The notes beneath the pieces are model-generated. The model saw only the letters and a list, made by a program, of their open reading frames with translations, did not search any database and was not told the origin of the DNA. Below are positions 19,290 to 30,803 of a DNA stretch of 64,000 bases, one piece after another (position 1 is the stretch's first letter; every line of letters begins with the position of its first letter). Made by a program: the position numbers and the translations under genes. This DNA is from Streptomyces xantholiticus (GTDB taxonomy: Bacteria; Actinomycetota; Actinomycetes; Streptomycetales; Streptomycetaceae), in the NCBI RefSeq assembly GCF_014651015.1, contig NZ_BMWB01000001.1:310001-374000 (forward strand). Reading direction: 5' to 3'.

Positions 19290-21247
19290 CGGGTGCTGCC
19301 TCCCGGAATCGGGCGGATCGGACGCGGCTCTGCGACTCCCCCGAGGCCGGAGACGGCCGGAGCGGGCACCGGGCCCTCCACCGCACGGGCGAAGGCCTGC
19401 CTGCCGCCGACGACGGGCAGATCCGCAGCGGTACGGGCGAGTTCGAGGGAGATCCGCGGTGTCGTGTCGGGCGGGTCGACCAGGTCCCTGTCGGTGCCGG
19501 CCACGATCAGCGCTAGCCGGTGGCCCGCCGGGACGACGTGGTCGCTCGCATGCAGGTCGACGGTGACGGTGTACGGCTTGCCGGGAGTCAGCACCTTGTC
19601 CCGGTGGCCGCCCAGGTCGGCCCAGCCGCGGCTGAAAATGGTGTGGCCGACTGCGGTGGTCCGCGCCTCGGTCTCCTTGTAGCAGGAGCTGTCGCCCGTG
19701 GTGCTCGCACCCCAGCAGGTGCGCTCCGTGAGGGTGGTGATGCCTTCTCCCGGTGCCGCGTAGTCGCGGATGGTGTCCGGGCCGAGGTCGACGAGGACGG
19801 CGGACAGATGGGCACTGGTCGTCGACGGTGTGGCGGTCACGGTCACCCGGGAGGAACCGGACAGGCGCAGGTCGCGGCCGAGCGGGCGGGTGACAAACCC
19901 GGCCTTGGCGGCTGTCGGGGTGTCGATCGCTGCGGCCCAGTCGGTCTCGTCCTCGCGCGGGTCGTCGGTGAACGTCTCCACGGTCCCCGGGTGCGCCGGC
20001 GTCAAGGACAGCGTTCCCACGCCGGGCCTTTGGCCACTGTCCGGGCGCAATGCCGCGGTGGCGGTCGTGCGGGGCGGCCAGTGACGGTCGGTGGTCCAGC
20101 GGTCCGGTGCGCGTTCGATGTCGGCCATCGGCTCCCGGTCGATTCCGTTGTCGTAACCGAGGAGGTAGTGGTCGAACCAGCGGTGCAGGGTGCGCACCCA
20201 TGCGCCGCGCCGGAAGTCGAACGGGTCGACATGCCCCGTCTGCGACAGCCACACCTTGCGCTCCACGCCCATCTCGGCGAGGGCGACCCACCACTGGCCG
20301 AAATGCTTGGAGCGGACGTTCAGGTCCTGCATGCCGTGCACGGCGAAGACGCTGGCCGTGACCCTGTCCGCGTCGGGCACGTAGTCGCGCTCCGCCCACA
20401 GCGGGGTCAACTCGCCGCTGCGCGGGGCCCCGTCGACCAGCCGCTGCTGGACGGCCCGGCAGTGCTCGCGGGCCCCGGGGCTCTCCACGTAGTCGGACAA
20501 CCACTCGGGGCCGGAGTTGTAGAGCGGCGCGCCCTGGGCGAAGTAGTAGTCGTACCAGGAGGAGATCGCGCCGATCGGGACGATGGTCCTCAGCCCGCGT
20601 ACCCCGGTGGCCGCCACGCCGTTGGCAACGGTGCCGTCGTAGCTCTTGCCGATCATCCCGGTTGCGCCGGTGGACCAGCCGGCGCTCGCCCGCTCGACGC
20701 CGGTGCGGGTGGTGTATGCGCGGGCCCGGCCGTTCAGCCAGTCGACGACGGCCCTGGCCGACTGGACGTCGGACCGCCCGCCGACGTCCACGCATCCGTC
20801 GGACCGGTTGGTCCCGGCCAGGTCGACGGCGACGAAGGCGTAGCCACGGGGTACGAAGTAGTTGTCGTAGTACAGCGGGAACTGCACGGGGCGGCCGTCC
20901 GCGTCGTACGTCTTGCGCTGGCTCTCGTTGCCGCGCCCGCAACAGGCGTAGTAGGGACTGGCGTCCATGATGACCGGCACCCGCCGCTCGCGCTGCGCCG
21001 CCTCCCGAGGCCGCACGATGTCCACGGCGACCCGGTCGGTCCTGCCGTCACCGTCCCCGTCGAGCCGGGTGTCGACCCAGACGGACTCGCGGATCGCGTC
21101 GTCGTAGGAGTACACCGGTCTGCTCTCCCTGGCCGGCGTCGCCCCCTGCGCGCCGGTGGGCGCGACCGTCAGGGCCACGAGGACGGCCGAGGCCGCCGCC
21201 ACCAGCGATCTGCACGTCAAGCGGGTTCTCCGCGCACGTTTCGGCAT
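19286..21247 (-). CDS. Secreted S15 family Xaa-Pro dipeptidyl-peptidase-like hydrolase
   Basis: 653-residue secreted alpha/beta hydrolase of the PepX/CocE group. Signal peptide: basic MPKRARRTRLTCR, hydrophobic AAASAVLVALTVAPT, cleavage near AQGA. Nucleophile Ser in IGKSYDGTVANG; candidate Asp in VHGMQDLNVRSKHF; His in TGHVDPFDF. The C-terminal 230 residues form the jelly-roll domain typical of the family. Such enzymes release Xaa-Pro dipeptides or hydrolyse esters. ATG 21247 seems leaderless, with TAGCTT (21254-21259 read on this strand) 6 bases upstream. First gene of an operon with the M14 carboxypeptidase. Confidence 0.88.
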   Translation of the reverse strand: MPKRARRTRLTCRSLVAAASAVLVALTVAPTGAQGATPARESRPVYSYDDAIRESVWVDTRLDGDGDGRTDRVAVDIVRPREAAQRERRVPVIMDASPYYACCGRGNESQRKTYDADGRPVQFPLYYDNYFVPRGYAFVAVDLAGTNRSDGCVDVGGRSDVQSARAVVDWLNGRARAYTTRTGVERASAGWSTGATGMIGKSYDGTVANGVAATGVRGLRTIVPIGAISSWYDYYFAQGAPLYNSGPEWLSDYVESPGAREHCRAVQQRLVDGAPRSGELTPLWAERDYVPDADRVTASVFAVHGMQDLNVRSKHFGQWWVALAEMGVERKVWLSQTGHVDPFDFRRGAWVRTLHRWFDHYLLGYDNGIDREPMADIERAPDRWTTDRHWPPRTTATAALRPDSGQRPGVGTLSLTPAHPGTVETFTDDPREDETDWAAAIDTPTAAKAGFVTRPLGRDLRLSGSSRVTVTATPSTTSAHLSAVLVDLGPDTIRDYAAPGEGITTLTERTCWGASTTGDSSCYKETEARTTAVGHTIFSRGWADLGGHRDKVLTPGKPYTVTVDLHASDHVVPAGHRLALIVAGTDRDLVDPPDTTPRISLELARTAADLPVVGGRQAFARAVEGPVPAPAVSGLGGVAEPRPIRPIPGGSTR

Positions 21248-21438
21248 GGGCGGAAGCTACTCCGGTCAACTGCCGGTGCGACAGAGGGCGTACGGGCGTC
21301 GGCTGCGCTCCCCTGTTCGGCGGCGGGCCATGTCGGCCGGATGGCGGTCATATGAAAGGCCGAGGTTCGCTCCTGACCGGAGGGCGGGGACGTGTCTAGG
21401 GTCCAAGAGATCATCCGTTCCAACGACTTGGAGCATCC

Positions 21439-22950
21439 GTGCACCGCAGACTGATCGTCCCGAGCGCGCTCGCGGCCACCCTTGTGCTGGCGATCCCGGC
21501 TTCCGCCGCGAACTCCTCGGCAGGAGCACCGGGCATCGGCGACCCGTACTACCCGGCTGCCGGCAACGGCGGATACGACGTGTCGCACTACGACCTTCGG
21601 CTCAAGTACCAGCCGCAGACGGACCTGCTGGAGGGCACGGCGACCCTGCTCGCCACCGCCACACAGGACCTGAGCCGCTTCAACCTCGACCTCGGGCTCG
21701 AAGTGAGCGAGGTCAGGGTGGGCGGCAGGAAGGCGAGGTTCACGAAGGAGGGCGACCAGGAACTGGTCGTCACTCCGGTCGCGCCGCTCGCGAAGGGCAG
21801 CGCGACCTCCGTGGTGGTGCGGTACGCGGGCAAGCCGTCACAGTTGAAGATCGGCGGCTGGACGGCCTGGCACCGGACGCCGGACGGCGGCGTGGCGGCG
21901 CAGGAGCCGGATTCGGCCGTGTGGTGGTTCCCGAGCAATGACCATCCGCTGGACAAGGCGACGTACGACATCTCCGTATCCGTGCCGGACGGTTCGCAGG
22001 CCATCAGCAACGGGGTGCTCGTCTCGCAGAGCTCCAGGCTGGGCTGGACCCGCTACAACTGGCGATCGAACAAGCCGCAGGCGTCGTATCTGGCCACGCT
22101 CGCGGTCGGCAGGTTCGACATCACCACCGAAAAGACGTCCGACGGGCTCCCGATCCTGAACGCCTACAGCAAGGATCTCGGCGACAACGCGGGCGCCGCG
22201 CGGGCCAGCATCGAGCGGACCGGTGAGGTGGCCGAGTGGCTCACCGAGGTGTTCGGGCCGTACCCGTTCAACGCGCTGGGCGGCTACGTCCCGAACGTGA
22301 CGAGCGGATACGCCCTGGAGACCCAGACCCGCCCGTTCTACAGCCCGCGGCAGTTCGCAGCAGGCGCCAACGTGTCGGTGGTGGTGCACGAACTGGCACA
22401 CCAGTGGTACGGAGACAGCGTCTCCGTGAAGGGCTGGAAGGACATCTGGGTCAACGAGGGCTTCGCCCGGTACAGCCAGTGGCTGTGGTCGGAGAAGGAG
22501 GGCGAGGGCACGGCGCAGGAGCTGGCCGACTGGGTCTACGCCCAGCACCCGGCGGACGACGCGTTCTGGACGGTCGCGCCGGGCGACCCCGGCCCGCAGA
22601 ACCAGTTCCATCTGGCCGTCTACGACCGCGGCGCACTGGCCCTGCAGACACTGCGCAACGAGATCGGCGACGAGGACTTCTTCGCGATCCTGAAGGGCTG
22701 GCCGGCCGAGCACGCGTACGGCAACGCCGAGGTGGGCGACTTCGTCGCGTACGCGGAGCGGGTCTCGGGCAAGCCGCTGGCCGGGCTGTTCGACACCTGG
22801 CTGTACGAGCCGTCGAAGCCGGGCGCGCCGGCCGCGGCCGAGGCGCGCATCGCCCGGCCGGAGGGCGCCGAGCCGGAGAGGCCGAGGTCCTGGAAGGCCA
22901 TCGCGTCGACGAACACGATCCACGAGCACGGACGCGGACACGAGCACTGA
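21439..22950 (+). CDS. Secreted M1 family zinc aminopeptidase
   Basis: 503-residue extracellular aminopeptidase. Signal peptide: MHRRLIVPSALAATLVLA, with cleavage after PASAA. The gluzincin zinc site is complete: HELAHQWYG with His317 and His321, and Glu340 in WVNEGFARY, at the standard 18-residue spacing. It is shorter than four-domain M1 enzymes, lacking most of the C-terminal helical domain, as is common for secreted actinobacterial forms. The start is GTG 21439 with GGAG 6 bases upstream. Divergent from the S15-M14 operon with a 191-base spacer, which groups three exopeptidases together. The C-terminus ends in a His-rich stretch, HEHGRGHEH. Confidence 0.92.
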   Translation: MHRRLIVPSALAATLVLAIPASAANSSAGAPGIGDPYYPAAGNGGYDVSHYDLRLKYQPQTDLLEGTATLLATATQDLSRFNLDLGLEVSEVRVGGRKARFTKEGDQELVVTPVAPLAKGSATSVVVRYAGKPSQLKIGGWTAWHRTPDGGVAAQEPDSAVWWFPSNDHPLDKATYDISVSVPDGSQAISNGVLVSQSSRLGWTRYNWRSNKPQASYLATLAVGRFDITTEKTSDGLPILNAYSKDLGDNAGAARASIERTGEVAEWLTEVFGPYPFNALGGYVPNVTSGYALETQTRPFYSPRQFAAGANVSVVVHELAHQWYGDSVSVKGWKDIWVNEGFARYSQWLWSEKEGEGTAQELADWVYAQHPADDAFWTVAPGDPGPQNQFHLAVYDRGALALQTLRNEIGDEDFFAILKGWPAEHAYGNAEVGDFVAYAERVSGKPLAGLFDTWLYEPSKPGAPAAAEARIARPEGAEPERPRSWKAIASTNTIHEHGRGHEH

Positions 22951-22965
22951 CGCAGCCGTGGGCAT

Positions 22966-23001
22966 GCGTACGATCGTACGCCTTATGGTGTACGATCGTA
23001 C
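22966..23001 (+). promoter_or_regulatory. Twin palindromic operator over a leaderless promoter
   Basis: Perfect 16-bp palindrome GCGTACGATCGTACGC (22966-22981) and perfect 12-bp palindrome GTACGATCGTAC (22990-23001), centres 22 bp apart, about two helical turns. The second contains TACGAT (22991-22996), a -10-like box 7 bases before GTG 23004, and the first covers the -35 position. The TetR encoded by the next-but-one gene is the obvious candidate to bind both and repress its own operon. Confidence 0.75.
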
Positions 23002-23003
23002 GC

Positions 23004-23588
23004 GTGCCCGACCACTTCGCAGGTGACGCCCGCACCAACCGCGAGCGCATGCTCGCGGGCGACCTCTACATCGCCGACGACCCCGACCTCTCCCGCGAGG
23101 CGCAGCGCGCCGTGCGCCTGGCCGCCGAGTACCTGGCCGCGTACGCACAGGACTCGGACGCCGCACAGGCGGTCGTCGCCGAGCTGATCGGCAGCCTCGG
23201 CGCGGGCGCCCACATCAAGCCGCCGCTGTTCGTCGACTACGGGACGTACATCACGATCGGCGAGGGCACCTTCGTCAACTACAACCTCACGGCACTGGAC
23301 GTCGCGCCGATCACCATCGGCAGGGACTGCCAGATCGGCCCGAACGTCCAGCTGCTGACCCCGACGCACCCCGTGGAGCCGGGTCCGCGCCGGGACAAGC
23401 TCGAGGCGGCGCTGCCGATCACGATCGGCGACAACGTGTGGCTCGGCGGCGGGGCGATCGTCCTGCCCGGCGTGACGATCGGCGACAACAGCGTCATCGG
23501 CGCGGGCGCCGTGGTCACCAAGGACGTACCGGCGAACGTCATCGCCCTCGGGAACCCGGCCCGCGTGGTCCGCCCGGTCGAGGTGTAG
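23004..23588 (+). CDS. Sugar O-acetyltransferase (Maa/LacA-like hexapeptide)
   Basis: 194-residue left-handed beta-helix acetyltransferase. The N-terminal maltose acetyltransferase-type helix region contains NRERMLAGDLYIADD. Hexapeptide repeats follow (ITIGEGTFVNYN, ITIGRDCQIGPN, TIGDNVWLGGGAIV, TIGDNSVIGAGAVV), with the catalytic His in TPTHPVEPG. It transfers acetyl from acetyl-CoA to a sugar or related hydroxyl group in the cytoplasm. The GTG start is set by the palindromic operator ending 2 bases before it and by the family N-terminus. Co-transcribed with the TetR gene, 4 bases downstream, so probably induced by the TetR ligand. Confidence 0.9.
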   Translation: MPDHFAGDARTNRERMLAGDLYIADDPDLSREAQRAVRLAAEYLAAYAQDSDAAQAVVAELIGSLGAGAHIKPPLFVDYGTYITIGEGTFVNYNLTALDVAPITIGRDCQIGPNVQLLTPTHPVEPGPRRDKLEAALPITIGDNVWLGGGAIVLPGVTIGDNSVIGAGAVVTKDVPANVIALGNPARVVRPVEV

Positions 23589-23592
23589 GGCG

Positions 23593-24153
23593 ATGGCGAC
23601 GGGACAGGTGGACCCCGAGCGGCGGGAACGCATCATCGCCGCCACCCTCGACCTCATCGCCGAGGAGGGCGTCGCGGGCACCTCGCACCGCAAGGTCGCG
23701 GCCCGGGCGGGCGTGCCGCTCGGCTCGATGACGTACCACTTCCGCGGCATGGACGAACTGCTGCGCGAGGCATTCACCCGCTTCTCCCACACCGTCGTGG
23801 CGCTCTTCGAGGAACACCTCGGGGCCGCCGCCTCCCCCGAGGAGGCACGGACAGCGGTCGCGGACCTGATCCACCACCTGTCCGGGGCCGACGAGCGCGA
23901 ACTGGTGCTCACCCACGAGCTGTACACGCTCGCCGCCCGGCAGCCGGCCTACCGCGAGCTGACCCGGGAGTGGATGCGCAGCAGCCGGCGCGCCCTGGAG
24001 CGGCACTTCGACGCGGCGACGGCCCGTCAGCTGGACGCGCTGATCGAGGGCCTCTCGATCCACCGCGCGCTCGAGATCGAACCGCACGACCGTGCGCTGA
24101 CCGTCGACGCCGTTGCCCGTATTACCGCCGCAGGGCTGCCCTCCGGCACGTGA
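23593..24153 (+). CDS. TetR family repressor
   Basis: 186-residue regulator. N-terminal helix-turn-helix at residues about 10-55 (RRERIIAATLDLIAEEGVAG, then HRKVAARAGVPLGSMTYHF), followed by an all-alpha ligand and dimer domain. Second gene of a two-gene operon behind the acetyltransferase (ATG 4 bases after its stop). The twin palindrome at 22966-23001 is the best candidate operator, giving autoregulation. The ligand is unknown; relation to the sugar acetyltransferase suggests a toxic or imported sugar analogue, but this is inference. Confidence 0.9.
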   Translation: MATGQVDPERRERIIAATLDLIAEEGVAGTSHRKVAARAGVPLGSMTYHFRGMDELLREAFTRFSHTVVALFEEHLGAAASPEEARTAVADLIHHLSGADERELVLTHELYTLAARQPAYRELTREWMRSSRRALERHFDAATARQLDALIEGLSIHRALEIEPHDRALTVDAVARITAAGLPSGT

Positions 24154-24222
24154 TCCCCGAGCCGCCCGGCCGGTGCCCGACCTGACGAGGGTGCCGGCCG
24201 GGCTCACCTCCGCCGGGCATGG

Positions 24223-24236
24223 TGGGAGCGCTCTCA
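24223..24236 (+). promoter_or_regulatory. CebR-type operator upstream of the LacI regulator
   Basis: TGGGAGCGCTCTCA differs at one position from the published CebR box TGGGAGCGCTCCCA. A -10-like TATCCT lies at 24256-24261, so the operator overlaps the -35 region, which fits autorepression of the LacI gene starting at 24330. Confidence 0.7.
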
Positions 24237-24329
24237 AACCGTCCGGGAAGGCGGATATCCTGTCGGCGTCAGATCATGTCGCCGACCGGCGCACTGGACG
24301 ACCACTGGAGCAGACGAGGAGCGCCTCAC

Positions 24330-25355
24330 GTGCCGGAGCAGACCGCTGGGTCCCGTCCCACTCTGGAAGCCGTCGCGGCGCGCGCGGGTGTCTCCCGTGC
24401 CACGGCCTCCCGGGTCGTCAACGGCGGTGAGGGGGTGCGCCCGCCGCTGGTCGACAAGGTGCGCCAGGCGGTGGAGGAGCTCGGTTACGTGCCGAACCAC
24501 GCGGCGCGCAGCCTGGTCACCCGGCGCAACGGCGCGGTCGCCGTGGTCATCGCGGAGCCCGAGATGCGGATCTTCTCCGACCCCTTCTTCGAACAGCAGG
24601 TGCGGGGGATCAGTCGTGAGCTCACGGCGCACGACTCCCAGCTGGTACTGCTGTGGGTGGAGGGGCCCGGGGACCACGACCGGATCGCGCGCTACCTCGG
24701 CGGCGGGCATGTCGACGGCGCCCTCGCCTTCTCCCTGCACAACGACGACGAGCTGCCCGCGCTCATCGGCAGGACGAAGATCCCCATGGTCTTCGGCGGG
24801 CGCCCGGCCGCGGGCGCCGACCTCACCGTCCCGTACGTGGACGCCGACAACCGCGGCGGCGCCCGGGAGGCCGTGCGCCATCTGGTCTCCCGGGGCTGTA
24901 GGAACATCGCGCACATCGCCGGCCCACGCGACCAGACCTCGGCCCAGGACCGGATCGACGGTTATCACGACGTGCTCGTGGACGCCGACCCAGACCTCTT
25001 GTGCCAGGGCGACTTCACGGAGGCGAGCGGCGCGCGGGCGATGGCGGAGCTGCTGGACCGCCGGCCGGACGTCGACGGTGTCTTCGTCTCGAACGACCTG
25101 ATGGCGTCGGGGGCCCTGCGCACCCTCCGGGAACGCGGACTGCGGGTGCCCGAGGACGTGGCCCTGGTCGGATTCGACGACATGGTGTCGGTCGTCGGCA
25201 CGACCGAGCCGGCCCTGACCACGGTCCGGCAGGACATCGAGGGCATGGGCCGGCTGATGGTCCGACTGCTGATGCGGCTGCTGAACGAGTCCGGCGGCGC
25301 CGCCCCGGCGTCCGTGATCACCCCGACCACGCTGGTGCGGCGGGCATCGGCCTGA
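24330..25355 (+). CDS. LacI family repressor (CebR-like) of the beta-glucan locus
   Basis: 341-residue LacI/GalR regulator. DNA-binding domain at residues about 10-60: TLEAVAARAGVSRATASRVV, then the hinge ELGYVPNHAARSL. A periplasmic-binding-protein-like sensor domain follows (AEPEMRIFSDPFF, VDGVFVSNDLMASGALRTL, LVGFDDMVSVVGTTEP). The GTG at 24330 has GAGGAG 8 bases upstream. It faces the GH81 gene convergently, and matching GAGAGCGCTCTC operators stand before itself, the GH81 gene and the ABC operon. By analogy with CebR, the inducer is probably a short beta-glucan oligosaccharide such as laminaribiose; that ligand is inferred. Confidence 0.9.
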   Translation: MPEQTAGSRPTLEAVAARAGVSRATASRVVNGGEGVRPPLVDKVRQAVEELGYVPNHAARSLVTRRNGAVAVVIAEPEMRIFSDPFFEQQVRGISRELTAHDSQLVLLWVEGPGDHDRIARYLGGGHVDGALAFSLHNDDELPALIGRTKIPMVFGGRPAAGADLTVPYVDADNRGGAREAVRHLVSRGCRNIAHIAGPRDQTSAQDRIDGYHDVLVDADPDLLCQGDFTEASGARAMAELLDRRPDVDGVFVSNDLMASGALRTLRERGLRVPEDVALVGFDDMVSVVGTTEPALTTVRQDIEGMGRLMVRLLMRLLNESGGAAPASVITPTTLVRRASA

Positions 25356-25392
25356 TGCCCGCCGCCTCTGCGGTGTGCGGCTGTCAGCTCTC

Positions 25393-28203
<2,811 letters not shown>

Positions 28204-28234
28204 GCGGCACCTCAAGTCATCACGGGAAGGGTGG

Positions 28235-28288
28235 CTGAGAGCGCTCTCAGATGGCCGAAACGTAAAACCCCCGAAACGCAGGTGTCAA
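28235..28288 (-). promoter_or_regulatory. GH81 promoter with CebR-type operator
   Basis: Read on the minus strand: TTGACA (28288-28283), an 18-base spacer, then TACGTT (28264-28259). Eight bases further on lies the perfect palindrome CTGAGAGCGCTCTCAG (28250-28235), placed at the expected transcription start, a classical roadblock position for a LacI-type repressor. Confidence 0.75.
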
Positions 28289-28344
28289 TACATCGAACAC
28301 GAACGGAAGTTGGCCCCGAGTCCAAGCCGTTACTCCTTCGAGTC

Positions 28345-28404
28345 TTGACGGGACGAGCGCCGAGCGGGCAACCTCCAAGCGCAGCTTTGAGAGCGCTCTC
28401 AAAG
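28345..28404 (+). promoter_or_regulatory. ABC operon promoter with CebR-type operator
   Basis: TTGACG (28345-28350), an 18-base spacer and CAACCT (28369-28374) form a plausible promoter. The perfect 20-bp palindrome CTTTGAGAGCGCTCTCAAAG (28385-28404) follows 10 bases later, over the start site. It shares the core GAGAGCGCTCTC with the GH81 operator but has longer symmetric flanks. Confidence 0.75.
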
Positions 28405-28439
28405 GCTCTCGTTCCACCTCGAAGCCAAGGGAGGCTTCC

Positions 28440-29741
28440 ATGCCCATCGCCAGAGCCGCCAAAAGGGCCGCCGTCCGCCTGGGTGCGGTCGCGCTCGCCG
28501 GGGCACTCCTCGCCGCATGCGGATCCGGTTCGTCGGGCACCTCGTCCGACGGTGAGAGCGGGAAGGTCACGCTCACCGTCGACCTCTTCGGCTCCTTCGG
28601 TTACAAGGAGGCCGGCCTCTACGCCGAGTACGAGAAGCTGCACCCGGACGTGACGATCAAGCAGACCGACACCGAGGACGAGGCGGACTACTGGAAGTCG
28701 CTGCAGACCCGGCTGGCCGGCGGCGGTGGTCTCGCGGACGTCCAGGGCATCGAGGTCGGTCGGATCGCTTCGGTCACCCAGCAGCAGTCCGACAAGTTCG
28801 AGGACCTGACGAAGTACGGCGCCGACAAGCTGAAGAGCCAGTTCGCCGAGGCCAAGTGGGCTGCGGCCACCAAGGACGGCAAGGTCCTCGGTCTCGGCAC
28901 CGACGTCGGCCCCGAGGCCATGTGCTACCGCACCGACCTGCTGAAGCAGGCGGGTCTGCCGACCGACCGCGAGGAGCTCGCGAAGAAGTGGTCGACCTGG
29001 GACGGCTACCTCGAACTGGGCAAGCAGTACAAGGCCAAGGCGCCCGCCAAGAGCGCCTGGCTGGACAGCGTCGGCAGCCTCTTCTCCATCATGATCGGTC
29101 AGGAGAAGGAGCGTTACTACGACGCCTCCGGCAAACTCGTCTGGGAGACCAACCCGGCGCTGAAGAGCGCGTGGGACACCTCCGTCGAAGCGGCAGAGGA
29201 CGGCCTGAGCGCCAAGCTCGACCAGTGGTCGCCGCAGTGGAACCAGGCATTCGCCGCCGGTTCCTTCGCCACCATCCCCTGCCCGGCCTGGATGCTCGGC
29301 TACATCAAGGGCCAGGCCGGCGACAGCGGAAAGGGCAAGTGGGACATCGCCAAGCTGCCCGGCGGCGCCGGCAACTGGGGCGGCTCGTACCTCTCCGTCC
29401 CCCGCGCGGCCAAACACAAGAAGGAGGCGTACGAGCTGATCCAGTGGCTCACCGCCCCCGAACAGCAGGCCAAGCTCTTCCAGAAGCAGGGCAACTTCCC
29501 CTCCTCGACCGGCGCCATCGAGAAGGTGGCGGACGCCACCGACCCGTACTTCTCCGGCGCGCCGATCGGCCAGATCTTCGGTGACGCGGCCAAGGCGGCC
29601 CCGGTCCAGGTCCTCGGCGTACACGACCAGAACGTCAACCAGCAGATCACCAACGCGCTGAACGAGGTCGAGCGCAAGGGGATCTCGTCGGACAAGGCGT
29701 GGGGGAACGCGAAGAAGGGCGTCGACAACACCATCGGCTGA
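28440..29741 (+). CDS. Sugar ABC transporter substrate-binding lipoprotein (CebE-like)
   Basis: 433-residue lipoprotein of the family 1 extracellular solute-binding class that captures oligosaccharides outside the membrane. Lipobox LLAAC with lipidated Cys27, then a Gly/Ser-rich spacer and the mature domain starting VTLTVDLFGSFGYKEAG. Other features are ADVQGIEVGRIASVTQ and a C-terminal lobe with EAYELIQWLTAPEQQAKLF. First gene of a four-gene operon with two permeases and a beta-glucosidase, behind a LacI-type operator. With a GH81 enzyme next door, beta-1,3-gluco-oligosaccharides are the likely cargo (inference). Confidence 0.92.
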   Translation: MPIARAAKRAAVRLGAVALAGALLAACGSGSSGTSSDGESGKVTLTVDLFGSFGYKEAGLYAEYEKLHPDVTIKQTDTEDEADYWKSLQTRLAGGGGLADVQGIEVGRIASVTQQQSDKFEDLTKYGADKLKSQFAEAKWAAATKDGKVLGLGTDVGPEAMCYRTDLLKQAGLPTDREELAKKWSTWDGYLELGKQYKAKAPAKSAWLDSVGSLFSIMIGQEKERYYDASGKLVWETNPALKSAWDTSVEAAEDGLSAKLDQWSPQWNQAFAAGSFATIPCPAWMLGYIKGQAGDSGKGKWDIAKLPGGAGNWGGSYLSVPRAAKHKKEAYELIQWLTAPEQQAKLFQKQGNFPSSTGAIEKVADATDPYFSGAPIGQIFGDAAKAAPVQVLGVHDQNVNQQITNALNEVERKGISSDKAWGNAKKGVDNTIG

Positions 29742-29855
29742 CGTTTCGCCCCGCCGCAGCCCCTTCGGGCCGGTCCGTCGTCCTTCGACCGCCCGCACCG
29801 GACCGGCCCGAAGGCCACCCCCGCCCCGTACCGACTCATCCCGAAGGGCCGCCCC

Positions 29856-30803
29856 GTGACCCTCACCGCTTCCGCCAAGCCGGTCGCACCGTCCCGGCCG
29901 CCGGCCGTGCGGCGCGCCTGGCGCAAGCTCTCGCCGTATGCCTACATCGCCCCGTTCTTCACGCTGTTCGCCGCCTTCGGGCTCTTCCCGCTGATCTACA
30001 CGGCGTTCGTCTCGCTCTACCGGGTCGAGCTGCAGACGCCTGGCGACATGGAGTGGCGAGGGCTCGGCAACTACACCGCGCTGCTGGGCGACGAGTTCTT
30101 CTGGACCGCGCTGCGCAACACCTTCACCATCGGGGTGATCTCCACGGTGCCGCAGCTGGTGATGGCGCTCGGTCTGGCGCATCTGCTCAACTACCGCCTG
30201 CGCGGGCGCACTTTCTTGCGCACCGCGATGCTGCTCCCGTACGCGACGTCCGTGGCGGCAGCCACGCTCGTCTTCGCCCAGCTCTTCGGCCGGGACTTCG
30301 GGTTGATCAACTACGTGCTCGGGCTGGTCGGATTCGGTCCCGTGGACTGGCAGACCGGCACCGTCGCCTCACAGATCGCCGTGTCCACCATCGTCATCTG
30401 GCGCTGGACCGGCTACAACGCGCTCATCTACCTGGCCGGCATGCAGTCCATCCCCACCGAGCTGTACGAGGCGGCGGAGATGGACGGCGCCTCCCGATGG
30501 CGGCAGTTCCTCCATGTCACGCTGCCGGGGCTGCGTCCCACGATCCTGTTCACCGTGGTCGTCTCCACGATCGGCGCGACGCAGCTCTTCGGTGAGCCGC
30601 TGCTGTTCGAGGGCTCCATCTCCGGCGGCATCTCGCACCAGTACCAGACACTCGGCCTCTACATGTACGAGCAGGGCTGGGGCTTCTTCCACCTGGGGCG
30701 CGCCGCCGCCATCGCCTGGGTGATGTTCCTGCTGATCCTGGTGCTCGTCGGGGCCAACGCCCTGATCGCGCGCCGCCGTTCCCGCAAGGAGGCCGGCCGA
30801 TGA
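29856..30803 (+). CDS. Sugar ABC transporter permease 1 (CebF-like)
   Basis: 315-residue inner-membrane permease with six predicted helices. The EAA loop that docks the ATPase is [23 protein letters not shown] 29856 is preceded by GAAGGG about 9 bases upstream. It is the MalF-type partner of the next gene, whose ATG overlaps its stop by 4 bases. The operon contains no ATP-binding subunit, which in Streptomyces is usually supplied by the shared MsiK protein encoded elsewhere. Confidence 0.92.
   Translation: MTLTASAKPVAPSRPPAVRRAWRKLSPYAYIAPFFTLFAAFGLFPLIYTAFVSLYRVELQTPGDMEWRGLGNYTALLGDEFFWTALRNTFTIGVISTVPQLVMALGLAHLLNYRLRGRTFLRTAMLLPYATSVAAATLVFAQLFGRDFGLINYVLGLVGFGPVDWQTGTVASQIAVSTIVIWRWTGYNALIYLAGMQSIPTELYEAAEMDGASRWRQFLHVTLPGLRPTILFTVVVSTIGATQLFGEPLLFEGSISGGISHQYQTLGLYMYEQGWGFFHLGRAAAIAWVMFLLILVLVGANALIARRRSRKEAGR

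Noticed and set aside
19520..21355. Plus-strand open frame of 611 codons opposite the S15 peptidase
   Set aside because: Antisense shadow in a high-GC gene; no ribosome binding site and no motifs.
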